NCBI RefSeq assembly: GCF_905475345.1
Contig: NC_066604.1
Coordinates: forward strand, 3,378,001-3,442,000
DNA from: Vespula vulgaris
Taxonomy: Eukaryota > Arthropoda > Insecta > Hymenoptera > Vespidae
DNA: 64,000 bases
Reading direction: 5' to 3'
The notes below the pieces were generated by a model, which saw only the letters and a list, made by a program, of their open reading frames with translations, did no database searches and had not been told where the DNA came from. Made by a program: the position numbers and the translations under genes. Shown in pieces: positions 12,501 through 25,300 of the stretch; within the stretch, counting starts at the first letter, position 1, and the number at the start of each line of letters is the position of its first letter.

Positions 12501-15500
12501 GTTACTTGATCCAAGAGAGAGAAAAAGTGGGAGGGAGAGAGAGGGAGAATAGTATTATTATATATAATATATGGAGGGAGAATTATTATATATTATATAG
12601 AATAATTTTTAATTATTATAGAAACGTTGAGTGTGTGTTATTTGGGAGGAACGTACGACACGCAAATATTGTAGTTTTACATAGGCTACAGTATGTTAAC
12701 AGAAAATATGTAGAAAGCTAGACTAAAATGTTATTCTCTCTTTTATGGCTCGTATATGTACCGCGTCAAAAGGGATCATTAAGCCATATTCGGTTGTATA
12801 TAGTATACTCGCGTTTTCAGCGGTTGCCTGCCTTTTGCAAATATGACGCAGGAAACTTGGATGTTTCTCGACGTGCGTATTCAAAGAGAAGCGTGAATCT
12901 CTTTACCGTCTCTTTCATATAAAGTGAATTATATGACCGTGCTGCTTGTACGGTGTAATTTGACAAAAGTTTTCGCTTTCCGTCATTCCGATTTAAAAAG
13001 ATATCAAATTATCTCCGTCCATTTTGTATTTCAAAAGCCTGTTTACGAATAATTAAAAAAAATATATTTTCACGAATTTGTTGATAGATGCAATAGTCGG
13101 GAAGAATCGAGTTTTTAAAAATTTGTTGCTTAAGTTAAACCTACGGGAGTTCTTACGGCTTGAAAGATCGATTAACCCAGGTATTATATTTTCCACCGAC
13201 GTGGAAACGTAAACGTTAAACGTTTTTCTCCTTCTTATCTTATCTTATCTTTTTATTTTCTTCGTCGTCTTCCGCTGCTTAATCTTCTTTTTCCTTTTCC
13301 GGAAGAGTCTTGCTTTAGATAAAATTTATAGAATATACACGAGCCATCTGACATATTCGCCTCACTGCATAAAGTCAAGCCGTTAGTATATATGGTATTA
13401 TTCAATGCCAGTCATCTTATTTCGTTCTCTATCATCTTAATGGTACCTGTTCCGACAGAACTTTCCCCGCAGGATTAAATAAAAAAAATTCACCCTCGGC
13501 TGTTTATTTTTTCCCACGTAAACGCTCGAAAGAGACTCAGTTTTATAAATCGAGAAAGAGAAAAAGTTTGGACCTTTATTTCGCGAGAATGTGAGTATAT
13601 CATAAAAAATAAATGAGATATAATTTTAACATAAGGACGTTGTTTTGCTTGTTTGAAAAATAGTCATGTAAGTACGTACATGTACTCTAAGGATAATCCA
13701 AACTGCTGTAGATAACGCGCGTGTGTGTGTATCTACATAAACGTATATAGACAAACAAACACACATCCTTCATTATAAGAGAATTTTTGTTAAGCTTGTA
13801 AAAAGCTACAGTGTGGCTTATCTCAAATGACTTTTTCTCTATATATACATGTTCCTTCCTCGATGTAAATAGAGGGGATGCGAGGGTGGCAATCACCTTC
13901 TATATTCGTCTCACGTTATTTTCCCTTTCGAATATATTCGAGTAGCTTGAAATAGACGTCGATCTGATAATATTGAATTTTCTTTTGATCGTGAGCGTTT
14001 TATCCTATTCCCTTTTTTTTCGTGACTGATACTCAAATCTCGAGACGGAAGTCTTGCAAAGTAGCGGAGTATCTAAAGTCGACAAATAAAAACTTTTCCC
14101 GTTGCTTTCACGAGCTTCTAAAAATAAAGTGCTACCTACCAAGGTGGCCGAGCAAGGAGCCCTTTCACGGGTCTCGCTTACGATGCATGGGTTTCGCCTT
14201 AAAATCGATTTTCTTTCTTTATCGTGGCAAATGCGTTCCTCGCTTTTCCAACTGACGTGTACTTTAAGTCAATGCAGAGGGAAAATTTACATTTTTTACA
14301 AGGTTTCGCCTTATATCTTGAGATATATCGATCGACCAATACGCATAAGTCAAAGTTTGAAAAAAAAGAAGTTTGTTCGGAATGAAAAAGAATCTATGCG
14401 AGAAACGAGAAAAAGGAAATAATGTGTCTTCTTTAATTCGTTTGCTATTAAAAATAGTACTCGATGAATAACAAAAATTCTCTTTTAATCGTAGATTTAT
14501 ACGTCTGCAGTTGAATAGCGTCCGCTACAGTGGCCGCCTCGTCACTCTTCTTCACAGGCCTTTTTTACTTTTTATCGTTAACAGGACCAGGATCGCTATT
14601 ATTTATCGTTGGACACACCGTCATTTTTCACAAAGCCGTATTAGATAGTCGACATTTCTTTTCTTCTCTTGTCGCGAGAAAAGCTGTCGGCGTTCGACGA
14701 GACGAGATTGTTGCTCCATTTTTCCTTTCTCTTTCTCTCTCATGCTCGACAAATAAATCAGAAAATTTTAACGAAACGTCGTTAGCTTCTGTCTTTTAAC
14801 GATTTTATCGTCGCGAATGATTAATTAATAATTAATTAAACCAACGCTTTAACCATTATGATGGTAAATTTCAAATTTTTAAAATTCGTGGAAAGGAAAG
14901 TGCTATCGATTTCAGTAGCTGTAGTTCAAAGCTTGTCGCTTTATTTACTGGAAGAAAATTAATCGGCAGATTGTACGTACAAGCACAGGCTAAAATTACA
15001 ACGTTTCTCTTAGAGAGTGAAGGTTTAATAGAACCCTTGAGGGACTTGCGTATCACGACACCCTCGTAATTAATAAGTATCTACATTCTAATCGCGTACA
15101 CTTTATCCACTTGAAAGCATTGTCGCGTGTTACATTATACATATAACATTAATAATGAGAAACTGAAAATTAAGTTGGAATGCAAAGACGAATTTGGAAG
15201 GAAACGTGTGTCGTCGAAATGTTCGTCGAAAGTTAGTTCGGTTCTTTCGCGAAAATTCGAGAGGAAGTTTATCAAGAAGTATTTCAGGTCTATGAATCTT
15301 TAGGTAGATAATTTTCTTTTGGACAATTTTCAGCTTCATTAACTCGCCTGGTCCTCGAAATTGTACGCATGGAATTGCAACGAATAGTCAAGAAGTTTGT
15401 TATTGTTCGAGGTGTCGGAATAACGGCAGGTATCAAAGTTAGTGACAAAAGGAGTCGTAGGGATAACACGTATAATTGATAGAGTTTCCAAAGTCGTATC

Positions 15501-15752
15501 TGAATCATTCAAGGGTAATCTCTTAAAAGATAAAATTAAGTCGTAAAACGTAACTCGCTGCTACGGGGCTCCCGAAGTCTATGCGAATAAGGAGAAGGAA
15601 AAAACGATTATGCGAGGGTCGCGCAGCTTTCAAAGAAATAATCTTGAAAAGGACAACGCCGGGAGCGTAATAAGGTCTTGGCAAGGCGAGTTTAGAAAGA
15701 ACGATGATTCGAAGAAAGGGAAGGGATTCGCCGCGAGCATCGAACGACTTAC

Positions 15753-17032
15753 CTCCGAAAATCCCTGCTCCAGCAAGCGTATATAACTGGGTTCATGCCG
15801 CTGTTGATCCAACCGAGCCACGTGACGGCAGCAGAAACAATCTCCTCTTGCCAGATACACCTGGCGCAGAAACCCGACCATAGATTCACCACGAAGAAGG
15901 GTAACCAGCAAACGATAAAGACTCCCATGACGATGCCAAGAGTCTTCGCGGCTTTCTTTTCCTTCGCAAATTTAGCGAGTTTGCGTGACAAGGAAAAGTT
16001 TTTGCCGAGATGTTGCTTGTTGTTGATCCTCGTGGAAGGTACTCTGGTTAATCCATTATTGTGAAGAGCCGTAAGAGGTTCCTCGAGATCTTGTAGATCT
16101 TCCGGCGTGCTCGAAGCCGTACGAAAGAGATGCCTCGGATCCACGTTCGTACTTGCTCCGCCAGTGCTAACACCACCACCGCCGCCGCCGCTGCCACCGC
16201 CGCCACCACTACCACCACCACCACCACCACCACCACCACGATGTATCCTAAGAGTAAGTTCCAGCTCGCCGGAGGCCATCATCACTTGTTTCGTCCCCAA
16301 CTTGAGACTCCTCGTTTGTATCACCGCGGCTCGATAGATCCTATAATAGGTGAAGACCATAACGAAGAGCGGTAAATAAAAGCTAATCGTCGAGGAGAAT
16401 ATCAAGTAACCGAGATGTTCGGTGAAGGGACACTTGTCCTCCGGTACTTCCTCCGTTCTGACTGCTCTCCACCAAGCTATAGCTGGGAAAGATATCGCGC
16501 TTGAACAAATCCAAACGATCGCGATCAATATCGCCGCGCGTTTTCTACTCATCCTCATTGGATAGGTAAACGGATCGGTGATGGCCCAGTAACGATCCAA
16601 ACTGATCACGCAGAGGTTCAAGATCGAGGCCGTCGAGAAGAGTACGTCGAGAGAACGCCAAACGTCGCACCAGTCGGTCGTGAAAAGCCATCGATTCTCG
16701 AGAACTTCGTAAATCGCGCTGAACGGCATGACGACCAGGCCTACGAGGCAATCGGCAAAGGCCAACGACGTAACGAAATAATTGGTCGCCGTGTGAAGGT
16801 ATCTTTCTCTGATGACAGCAAGGATTACGAGGCTGTTACCGAAAACTGTCGCCACGGAGAAGAGAAAGAGAACCACCGCGAGTCCAGCACGATCGCTTGC
16901 TAATTCCCAGAAATCTTCGTAGCTGCGATTGCCACGACTAGCGTTGTAAAAACTTCTATTGAGTTCGCCGCTAGGTTCCCTAGCTTCTGCCTCTTCTTCC
17001 CACTCGAGCAGATAAATCTCGCTCTCGTTCAT
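15753..17032 (-). CDS. Dop1R2: Dopamine receptor Dop1R2/DAMB (bee Dop2 type), main exon, C-tail missing
   Basis: Class A GPCR for dopamine, acting at the neuronal plasma membrane. The 427 visible residues give an N-terminus with four N-glycosylation sequons (N2, N25, N30, N35) and all seven helices. Key residues are Asp129 in TM3 (amine binding), DRY 146-148, the Cys122-Cys201 disulfide pair, TM5 serines at 213-217, CWLP 375-378 and NPVIY 414-418. Stretches such as WRSLDVLFSTAS and TLGIVMGVFIVCWLPFF are typical of the invertebrate DAMB/Dop1R2 group, which signals through cAMP and calcium. The third intracellular loop carries a glycine-rich insert (266-287). The ATG at 17032 is the first in frame. 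After DFRR the sequence reads CGGAG then GTAAGT, so the exon ends at 15753 in phase 2. The TAA at 15749 is inside the donor and is not the real stop. The C-tail exon lies at lower coordinates and was not found. An uncharacterised intron could also exist upstream in the 5'UTR. Confidence 0.95.
16147..16242 (-). repeat. GGN codon repeat coding poly-Gly in receptor loop 3
   Basis: On the plus strand this is a run of ACC/GCC triplets. Read on the receptor strand it codes runs of Gly broken by single Ser residues (receptor residues 266-287), then VSTGG. It lies in the third intracellular loop between TM5 and TM6. Frames read from the other strand or phase give poly-Pro, poly-Thr and poly-Val artefacts. 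Confidence 0.9.
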
Positions 17033-17109
17033 CTTTCGGTTCCTCCACGGCTTCCTCCTGATTCTCCTCCAGATCCGTCAGCCTTCGTCGAGCGTCTCGG
17101 CTACGAGCG

Positions 17110-17178
17110 TCAGGTCGTCGGGATCGCCGTCCTTACTTTCTTCCCTCTTCTTGTCGATCTCGTCGTCCGCTTTCTCAT
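17110..17178 (-). promoter_or_regulatory. Upstream open reading frame before the receptor ATG
   Basis: A 22-codon frame starts at ATG 17178 and stops at 17110-17112, 77 bases before the receptor start. Its peptide is very basic (starts MRKRTTRSTRRGKK). If the 5'UTR is collinear with the genome here it would reduce translation of the receptor. Whether this sequence is in the mature mRNA is not shown. Confidence 0.4.
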
Positions 17179-17326
17179 CTTTGACGAGATATGCTTAGAA
17201 TCCTTTCCACTTCCTTTATCTTCCTAGTAAGATCGAGAACGAACGCTCGACGATAACCTGCCGATTAACTTTTGGACTAAGGATCAAAGCAATCGTTATT
17301 TGCTCTACGAGAGTGTGTTCCATCGA

Positions 17327-17355
17327 TGCCTCTCTCTCTTTCTCTCTCTTTCCCT

Positions 17356-17401
<46 letters not shown>

Positions 17402-17407
17402 GTCTCC

Positions 17408-17449
<42 letters not shown>

Positions 17450-17498
17450 ATTTCTCTCTCTCTATTTCTCTCTCTATTTCTCTCTCTCTCTCTCTCTC
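17327..17498. repeat. Long CT/TC microsatellite
   Basis: About 170 bases of nearly pure CT/TC with scattered T, C and A interruptions, upstream of the dopamine receptor. It opens long spurious frames (Ser-Leu repeats on plus, Arg-Glu repeats on minus). A CA run follows at 17661-17680. Confidence 0.95.
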
Positions 17499-18548
17499 GG
17501 TCTGCAACAAGCGATAACACCGCTGTTAGTCTTGATATCCGACAACAATCGACTACATTTATGTCTCGACGAACTCTCCTTATATTTGAAAATTATATTA
17601 CTTAATTCGAATATTTAAATAAATTGTTCGACCAAATCGTGATATATACGTGTATACAGACACGCACACACACACACACATTTGGGTAAAATATATCAAT
17701 TGGTCAAGGATAGGGACAGCTTGCATATATTCGATAGTAGAAGGCGTTTCGACAAAGTTCCGAGGGCGTAAGGGATTTCATGAAGAGAAGAGACGAAACA
17801 AGCCGATCCATTCCGAGTCCAGCCTCGAGGATCGAACACTGGGCTGACCGAACGGGCTCTCATCCGTGACCCAGGCGAATGTTTACCGGTACTTGATCAA
17901 AGCAGATTCGACCCCGAAGCCATGTATCCTCGCGCAACCTGACGATGCCGATGGTTAGGTGCTTCCCAAGCATCGAGTGTTATCTATATTCCCTCACATG
18001 TCCCTACAAACACCCTTTTCCTAAACGATTATAAACGCAACGAGTCTAGAAAATCATTTTGAGCACCACTGACAAAACTACTTCACATCCGAAAAAAAAA
18101 ATAGAAAAACAGTTATCGTCGTTTTCGATAAATATATTTTTTATTTACTTAATTTTTCGTTATTTTACACTCTTTTATATTTATAATAAAATCGAAATTA
18201 ATTAAAGAAAGAAATAGGGGAGGGGGGGAGAGAGAGAGACAGCTGTGGGAAACGTATCGGTCGATCCGCATCTTTTCAACATCGGTAGGCCATTCCCATC
18301 AATGTGTTGGATTCCTTTCACAAGGTCAAAGAAGGCTCGTTAAAGTCTTATCGAAGAACTCGTTAAACCAACACAAAATCATTTGGCCTCTTCTCATAAG
18401 GTCGAGAAAAATATAGAGAACTTTAGTTGCTCCGTTGCCTCGGACCGATGAGCATGCTACTTTGGATTTAAAACGGAGACGATCGAAGAAAGTTGCATTC
18501 TCGAAAATTTAGAAATTAGCACTAGATCTAGAAAAGCGTTCAAGGACA
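17499..18548. other. Intergenic spacer between receptor and lectin
   Basis: Divergent spacer between the minus-strand receptor and the plus-strand lectin, so it should hold both promoters. It contains the CA run and a purine tract at 18217-18240. No coding signal and no clear TATA box was seen. Confidence 0.6.
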
Positions 18549-19337
18549 ATGTCGGGATTATTACTTTTCACGTACATCAGTTTCTTTATCATTTTCGTAG
18601 TACGGTCGAGTCCATTGAAAAGGGACGTTTCGGAAAGCGCGGCTTTATCGTCGTTAAACGAATTGTGTTGTCCATTCTTGAGAAACAAAACATCCTCGAC
18701 AGAAATGAAGGACAACCCGATCTATTTTCCGCTATCTCACGGTACGACTTGGAAATGTAATTTTGTTGGGAATAAACATAGGCGAGACGATTATCATCAT
18801 TCTCCTGGAATTGGCTCGCACAAATTACACACGAGAGGGAAGACTTGGAACGAGGCGAGAAAAATCTGCATCGAGGAGGGCGGTCACTTGGCTGTTATCA
18901 ATTCCATTGCTGAAGCTAATGTTAGTATGCAAGATTAATTAACTTTTTTATTATCGTTTTTACACGAGTCGAAGGTCGTGTAAAATTGGAAAATGTGAGG
19001 GAAGAAAGATCTTTGGTTATCCTTCCTTCGTTCATTCGTGTCTCGATTGCAGGTACTTTCGAATTTATTTAACCAAAGCGGTTCTCTCACGGATGCAACT
19101 TATAGCAATCAAATGTATTTGGGAATTCACGATATCTTCGTCGAAGGTGACTGGGTGACCATACACGATGAATCCTTGATAAAAAGTGGCTACAGTGCCT
19201 GGACCGACAAATGGGGAGGTCAACCTGACAATGCAGGTTCCATACAAAATTGCGGAACCATGTTAGAGGATGGTACACTCGATGACGTGGCCTGCGACAT
19301 TCCCGTTGCTTTTTTCTGCGAAATTCCTGACGTATGA
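18549..19337 (+). CDS. Secreted C-type lectin (hemolymph lectin-like), two exons
   Basis: Exons 18549-18920 and 19053-19337 join in phase 0 across a 132-base intron (donor GTTAGT, acceptor TTGCAG). The 218-residue protein has a signal peptide (about residues 1-20), then a basic, His-containing region, then one C-type lectin domain from about residue 88. Domain marks are TWNEARKICIEEGGHLA with Cys107, MYLGIHD, EGDW, QPD at 181-183, Cys191, Cys205 and the closing FFCE (Cys213). QPD in place of EPN usually points to galactose-type sugars. The second calcium motif, normally WND, reads LDD here, so calcium binding may be altered. The layout resembles hymenopteran hemolymph LPS-binding-protein-like lectins, which act in pathogen recognition; that function is inferred from the family. 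Cys40, Cys41 and Cys70 before the domain are extra. The start has a standard context (acaATG) and is directly followed by the signal sequence. Confidence 0.88.
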
Positions 19338-22300
19338 TCGATATCTTGTATTAATCAAGAATTAGATAAATTAATCCGCCCGCTGATCTTGTTCTCTCCT
19401 TGAATATTATGTTTACATTTGTGAAAAGTTAATATATATACATATATATATCTGATCATCTGATGAATGAGAATTTCATTTCTATTTCTACCCGAAAGGC
19501 GACTTAATTCCGTACGTCGAATTGAAGAAAAAATTTCAACTTGCGATGCGATATCGATTGAATTTCTCTGTCAACTACCAGGATACTTTGGCAATACCTA
19601 CAAATTTTATTTCCTGAATCCGGGGACGGTTGGTACTTTAGAAAATTATTCGAGAAATAGCTATATATTTCTTTATCTCCTTTGAATTTCGCATGAATTT
19701 GAAAAGCATTTGAAAAGCTTTGTCTATAGTATCGCGAGCTTTCGCGAGCTTCGATCACGAAACGTATTGAAATTCGTATCAATTTCCCTCGACTCTCCGA
19801 TTATTCGATTCCATTGTCGAAACGTTTCTTGGATTGTAGCACGTTGTAAGGAATAGTGCACCTTAAACACTGTATTTGAAAAGGAGGATTTCTTATCTTC
19901 CTTATAGGGAAAAGCGATTGAAACGAGTTATATCGGTAATATTGTTACAAAAGAACGAACTGTTACATGTAGCTAAGGAATATTACGAAACTTTTTGTTT
20001 CGCGTATCGATATAACACGATCATATAATCCTACACGTAGTCCTTAAATCTGTTTTTCCTTAAATCTTCTTTTTTGTCGTCGATAGATTTTCCAAAATGG
20101 TTTCCCCGTTTTTTTTTTTTTTATTTTTCTCACGAGGGTTAAAGAATAATTTATAATAACTACCGGCGAATACAAACGAGTTCCAAAACCTTTACGAATT
20201 GCGGTTGAAGGAGATAGTAGCCGGTCGGAAATCGTTTGGAAGTCAGCCAATTCTCCTCTCTAGCAATTATTTCACACCGTTTCTGTGGAATTCGCGGAAG
20301 GACGACTTGGCCGTCGTACTTCTACACCGTTTCCTGAATTATTCTTCTTTCGTACTCTTTCATTCGTAATTTTTCTCTTATATTTCATTGGACTTTTCCT
20401 TACCACCTTCCGCAACTTCCCTTCATCCACCCTCGGCACCTTTCGTAACCTCTGTATATTGGCTATATCTTAGAATTGGAAGATGGAACATCCGAGCCTC
20501 GTTGTACTCTCGATTGTTAAACAAGTGTGCATTGTAAATGGCCAATGATCTCGAATCGAGCTCGCAACGAAACGACAGAAAGAACAACGTCGAGTTTTAT
20601 CGTATAGCTATGGCGAAAAACACTCGGGATAAAAATAGTTGTCGAGTTAACGCTGTAATCGATATCTACTTTGTGTGCCACTTTTCTCGTTCTAGTCGTT
20701 AGGCACTTGGTCGAATGCGAAAGAAAATTCGCTGGGTTAGGCGAAATAACAGGTGTAAATTTGGTCGGAAAAGAAAAACGAGAATAATTGTTGGACGTGT
20801 AGAAGCAATGGTAATCGAGCGACTACCTTAAAATAGAGAGGGAAATAGAGAAACGGTATTGCATCACGCTCTATTTCAAAAGTTATTACTCGAGCTGTAA
20901 TTTCGTTATAATGGCAACTTCTCTATTTTATTCTCGACGACACGATTTTATCCCGTTTCGTGTTTTGTTAGGAATATCGCGTGAAAACGCGAACACCGTT
21001 TAACCCTTTGACTGCAAAAGGATGACCTCGAACGCGCGAACACCGAGTTTTATTTATAGTCGTTAGCGTGGCTTTGGAAGCAAGGACGACAACAGTTATT
21101 TGCGAGACCGATCTTCATTAACGGCATCGTCATAATCGTCATCGTCGGCGACCCTTCGACCCCTCTTGTTATCTCCTTCTTCGCGCGCACATCCGTTTGA
21201 CCAATATGCTCATCATTGAACTTGCATCCCTGCGACTCGCGATCGATAGCGAAGATGAAGAGAAAAGACCTAAGTTGATCTTTCGATTTGTTAATTGGGA
21301 AGGACGAGTGGTAGAATTCTCTTTTTCCTTTCGTTTCGTTTTCTTCTTTTCTCTTTTTCTTTTCGTTTCCTTTCATCCATGCCAGTAATTTTTCGACTCG
21401 ATTCTCGATAATTTTCGAATTCTCAAAATGGCCGCGTTCGTTCAATTTTTTTTTTTTTTTTAAACTGCCTGTATTCGTATTAACTCGACTAGATTTCAAA
21501 AGCCAACAGGACAAAAAAATGCCAATAAATAAGTGGGAATAAAACGACGAATCCAGTCTTTGAACTTTCGTCCCCATTTCTCTGGAGACTATCCTTGAAA
21601 CTTTGAAGAGAAGGAGCCAACCCCGCAAAATATCCTCCGAATCAGAAATCGAACCCTTGAGATTTCAAAGAGTTTCGGACACGTCAAGGGCACGCAAGGA
21701 GGCCTGTCGATTTATTTTCTTCTTTCTCTTTTTCTTTTTCTTTCATTTCAGTCATGCATACGTGACACGAACGAATCGGACAAAAATGTACAGCACTATC
21801 GCGAATACTCGATGATAAATTCAAAGCGTTTTCATGAACAACTCATATTTCGATCTCCGTGAAATTCGCGTGACACGTACGTATGTAGCCTTAATCCTGC
21901 AGTATTCGCATAAATTATTATTTCTATTTACGAGCATTCTAGCTTTCGAATTTCGTACTTGGAATCGTTCCATCCACTCGTGTCGTTTTGACGTTAGCAC
22001 CGATATATATTCGTCCTCTATCTCTCCCATTCTCTTCCTCTTTCTTTCGAACAAAAATGGAAAAGCTTTTGTGAAATTGTTCGTGCAAACTATCGTCTTC
22101 TACTTTTTGGATAGCAGCGTCCTGCATCGGACCGAGAGACGACTACACGTTATCGGATATTTTCTCTTTCTAGAATAATTTTTACGTTTCCAGCGGACGA
22201 CGGTGCTTTTGTTTTCGCTCGATCGCCGTCTCACTAAAAATAAAAGAAAGATCCTCTCGCGAAAGCCATGAACGTAAAAAGGAGGCAACAGCCACCCAAA

Positions 22301-25300
22301 GGAATACCTAGAGGAAAGTTGCCAATTATGGGCAAGTATTTCAGTTTGAGGATACGCCTATTTACATATAAAAATAGTGCTGTCTACGATCAGCAACGAA
22401 TTCATGCTATAAAAGTTTTCCGCGAGTCACTCTATAAAACACCGTCGATATTTGCCAATCTCGTGGACACATCATACGTTCGTACGTTCTTCTTTAAATA
22501 TAAAACTAAAAGAAACGATTTGTTGGAATTTGTGTTAAGTTTAATACATCAATTGCATGATTTGCTCGGAATAAGAAATTCAATGAATCTTGATCCCGAA
22601 CGAATGATCTTTCTGGTAACCCAATTTGGATGAATGTTACGTTTTTGAAGTCACTTTCTCGACATACAGTGCACATAATTTTGATTTTCACAGCATATGA
22701 AGTAATTAAGAATACGATAAACTTTCCAGTGTAACCTGAATACATAAAAATTGTGGCGATGTTCGTGTAATACTCGTTCGTATAACAAGGATGTAAATTT
22801 TAACGAAGCAAAAATTGGACAAAATGAAAATAAATGAAACTGAATTAAAAGCTACGGTTTATAAAAGATACTTTAATGAATAAAATGGTAAAGTGTTTGA
22901 TATGCGTCTCTGTGTAATACGAATAAAAAATTATATCAATATTTTACAGCCTCGTAATCAATATTTATTTGATATTTTTTATAACGAACCTTTACGTCTT
23001 TCCAAATGCATATGATCTAGCATAGATGCAATAATAGGTACATATATACTAATTAAGTGCATATATCTATACCTTTATGATCTATATTATTCGTATAGCA
23101 CGGAACGTGTAACCCACAATAAACTAGTTTTCCCTACATTCGTTACTAATTCTTATCGTTTATTTCTTGTTTGTTAGTTCCGTCAAACTTATCCAGCTAC
23201 AAGTTCGACGACGTACATCCAAGTACACTTGCTTATAATAGAAAGAAAAAGATTTCCATGCAAAGAGGCAATGTACTTTGCGAATAAAACGCGATATAAT
23301 ACCGATCTAGAGCTTCCTCTTCTCTCTCTCTCTCTCTCTCTCCCCCTTCTCATGACTTTTTGAGGAATAAACAAATGCGAGAGGGATGCGTTATCGGTTC
23401 GTAGAAAAGTATTCCCGTGAAGGACAAATCCCCTTGAAGATCGCGTAATCCGCTTATCGCGTCCCTCGGCGGCCACCCTTTTCGGATGTGACAGTGGATC
23501 GCAACGTTTGGATTATGCCGAGACTGAGGGACGGAACTAACTAGGACGAGAAAGGAATGGTAGAAAAGCATTACCAAAAGAGCCTGAAACCATGGAAAAG
23601 TGAAACAAACCGAGGGGTCAAAGTTCTTATTCGCTGGAGCGTATAATGACTTTTCTGACGGATGCTACGGAATGTCGCTTTCCGAGCTTTCGTTTCTTCT
23701 TTTCAACGAAACGAATTTCGCTCGATACGCTTTCCGTTCGGATGCACGAAAGATCAGAAACGAATAGGTACGTGTCTCGAAGATTTCGTAGAGAAGAAAC
23801 GTTTTAATATTTTCCAACCACCTTCAAATCTCGTGTAATTGCTCAAAAGACAATTATTTCGAATTATTTTACAACCGAAAGGCGTGATCCGAAGCAATAT
23901 ATTTTGATTGTATTCACCCTATCCCCTTAGATGAGAATATAGATCGATACGTAGAGTAATATTCGATACCTGATTGTCCAACCCGATCGTTCTTGTTCAA
24001 GGTCGAGCAATTAATTTTCTTTCGAGACGACAAACGAGTCGATTGATTCACTTATTTTGGTCGAATCTCGACGAATGGCACATCTAATCGAATCTACCGA
24101 AGGAACAAGTCATCGATGATTTCATTGAATCGTCGAACTTGATTTCACTATTCTCTTCCCGTCTGCTATGTATATGAATATTAAAAGAAAAAGAAAAAAA
24201 CAAACAAACAAGCAAGCAAACAAAAAATAGTCAATTACACGAGAACATATCCGTCATGTATCGATCGCGAAACTGTTCGTAGCCCGAAGCGACGGTTGAC
24301 CGACGTATCGAGGAGGTCGATTACCGAATGGACAAATTGAAAGATTGAGCCTGATTGGTGTCGGGTATCGCGCAAACGGCGGAAGTCGTCTCGCGTTAAC
24401 GTCCACCCGTTTTGTAGTCGTTCGAGACTCCCGTAAAAATGGCTTTTCTCTTACGAACGCTTCTCGCTCGTCTTTTCTTCTCATCGTTGATTATATCGAT
24501 CGACGAGTCGTTTTGACGCGTGAAAGAAACGAAAGAGGGAACACCTTTTATATATATACATATATATTTAATATACGTATCTATATAACGCATATAGCTA
24601 GGTATATACCGTACATGAAAGAATTGGCAAAGTTATAAAACCGTCGTTTGTATTCTTCGAACGAAACTCTGTTCGTGCCTCCAACTATGATTTTATCTAC
24701 GAAGAAGTAGAAGCGCAAGAAAAATAAAATAGTAGGTAACGACTGCGAACTGATTAGGCGTGATGGATATTAAACGGGGTTACCGCTCAACCAACTGGCA
24801 CTCTATATTCACGAATCTATAAGAGATTGCTTTCAACTCCCGCACACGCAAACTAATTGTTCGAACGTTGACCTTCCGTAGCTCGAGCCGATTTCAGATA
24901 CATTTCTTGCGAAATTGCTTTTTTTATAACCATCGGTACACTCGAGTAATTTGATCAAACTTGAATTTTTACTTGAAGTAGCCCGGTACTTGGCTCTGAA
25001 ATAAAGTATCGAGTGGAGAGAGGTACGGAGGAATCATGCCAAAGGGGAAAGACAGAGAGAGAGAGAGAGAGAGTCGAGTCGATTTGACAGTCAAAGGGAT
25101 TTTCCGAGCCGTTGGATTTTATCGATACAATTATTTCATAGATAACAGGGAAGAAGTCGATACGATCCGTTCCCAAATTTTTTTGCTACGACTACGACTC
25201 CGAGAAACGTCAAAAATCGACGTTCAATTTTTGAACAGAAAAAAATACTAGCTTGAGACACGTTATTCCTTTTCCATAATCCATTTATACCGTTTTGGTT

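Larger units (their letters stand above)
116..15748. other. Long gene-free stretch, probably receptor intron
   Basis: No reading frame here resembles a known protein; the longest are low-complexity or chance frames. The stretch holds microsatellites (listed separately), a 26-base imperfect tandem repeat at 6535-6586, and a cluster of CCAG words near 2038-2099. The receptor exon at 15753-17032 ends in a splice donor pointing this way, so at least part of this stretch must be its intron. I searched both strands by eye for a minus-strand exon with the cysteine- and arginine-rich tail expected for this receptor and did not find one. Confidence 0.6.

Noticed and set aside
16107..16375. Plus-strand poly-Pro and poly-Thr frames
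   Set aside because: Antisense and out-of-frame shadows of the receptor glycine repeat.
17300..17618. Several Ser/Leu and Arg/Glu repeat frames
   Set aside because: Artefacts of the CT microsatellite.
19010..19021. TCTTTGGTTATC, identical to the 5' part of miR-9
   Set aside because: Only 12 bases match. The following sequence differs and no pairing arm forms a precursor hairpin. It lies in the lectin intron.
21050..21628. 192-codon minus-strand open frame
   Set aside because: Rich in Lys, Glu and Arg from AT/GA-rich DNA, with no domain, signal peptide, splice context or family resemblance.
22268..22633. 121-codon plus-strand frame starting MNVKRRQQPPKG
   Set aside because: The start looked like a processed peptide precursor, but there is no signal peptide, no repeated or amidated peptide motif, and the rest matches nothing known.
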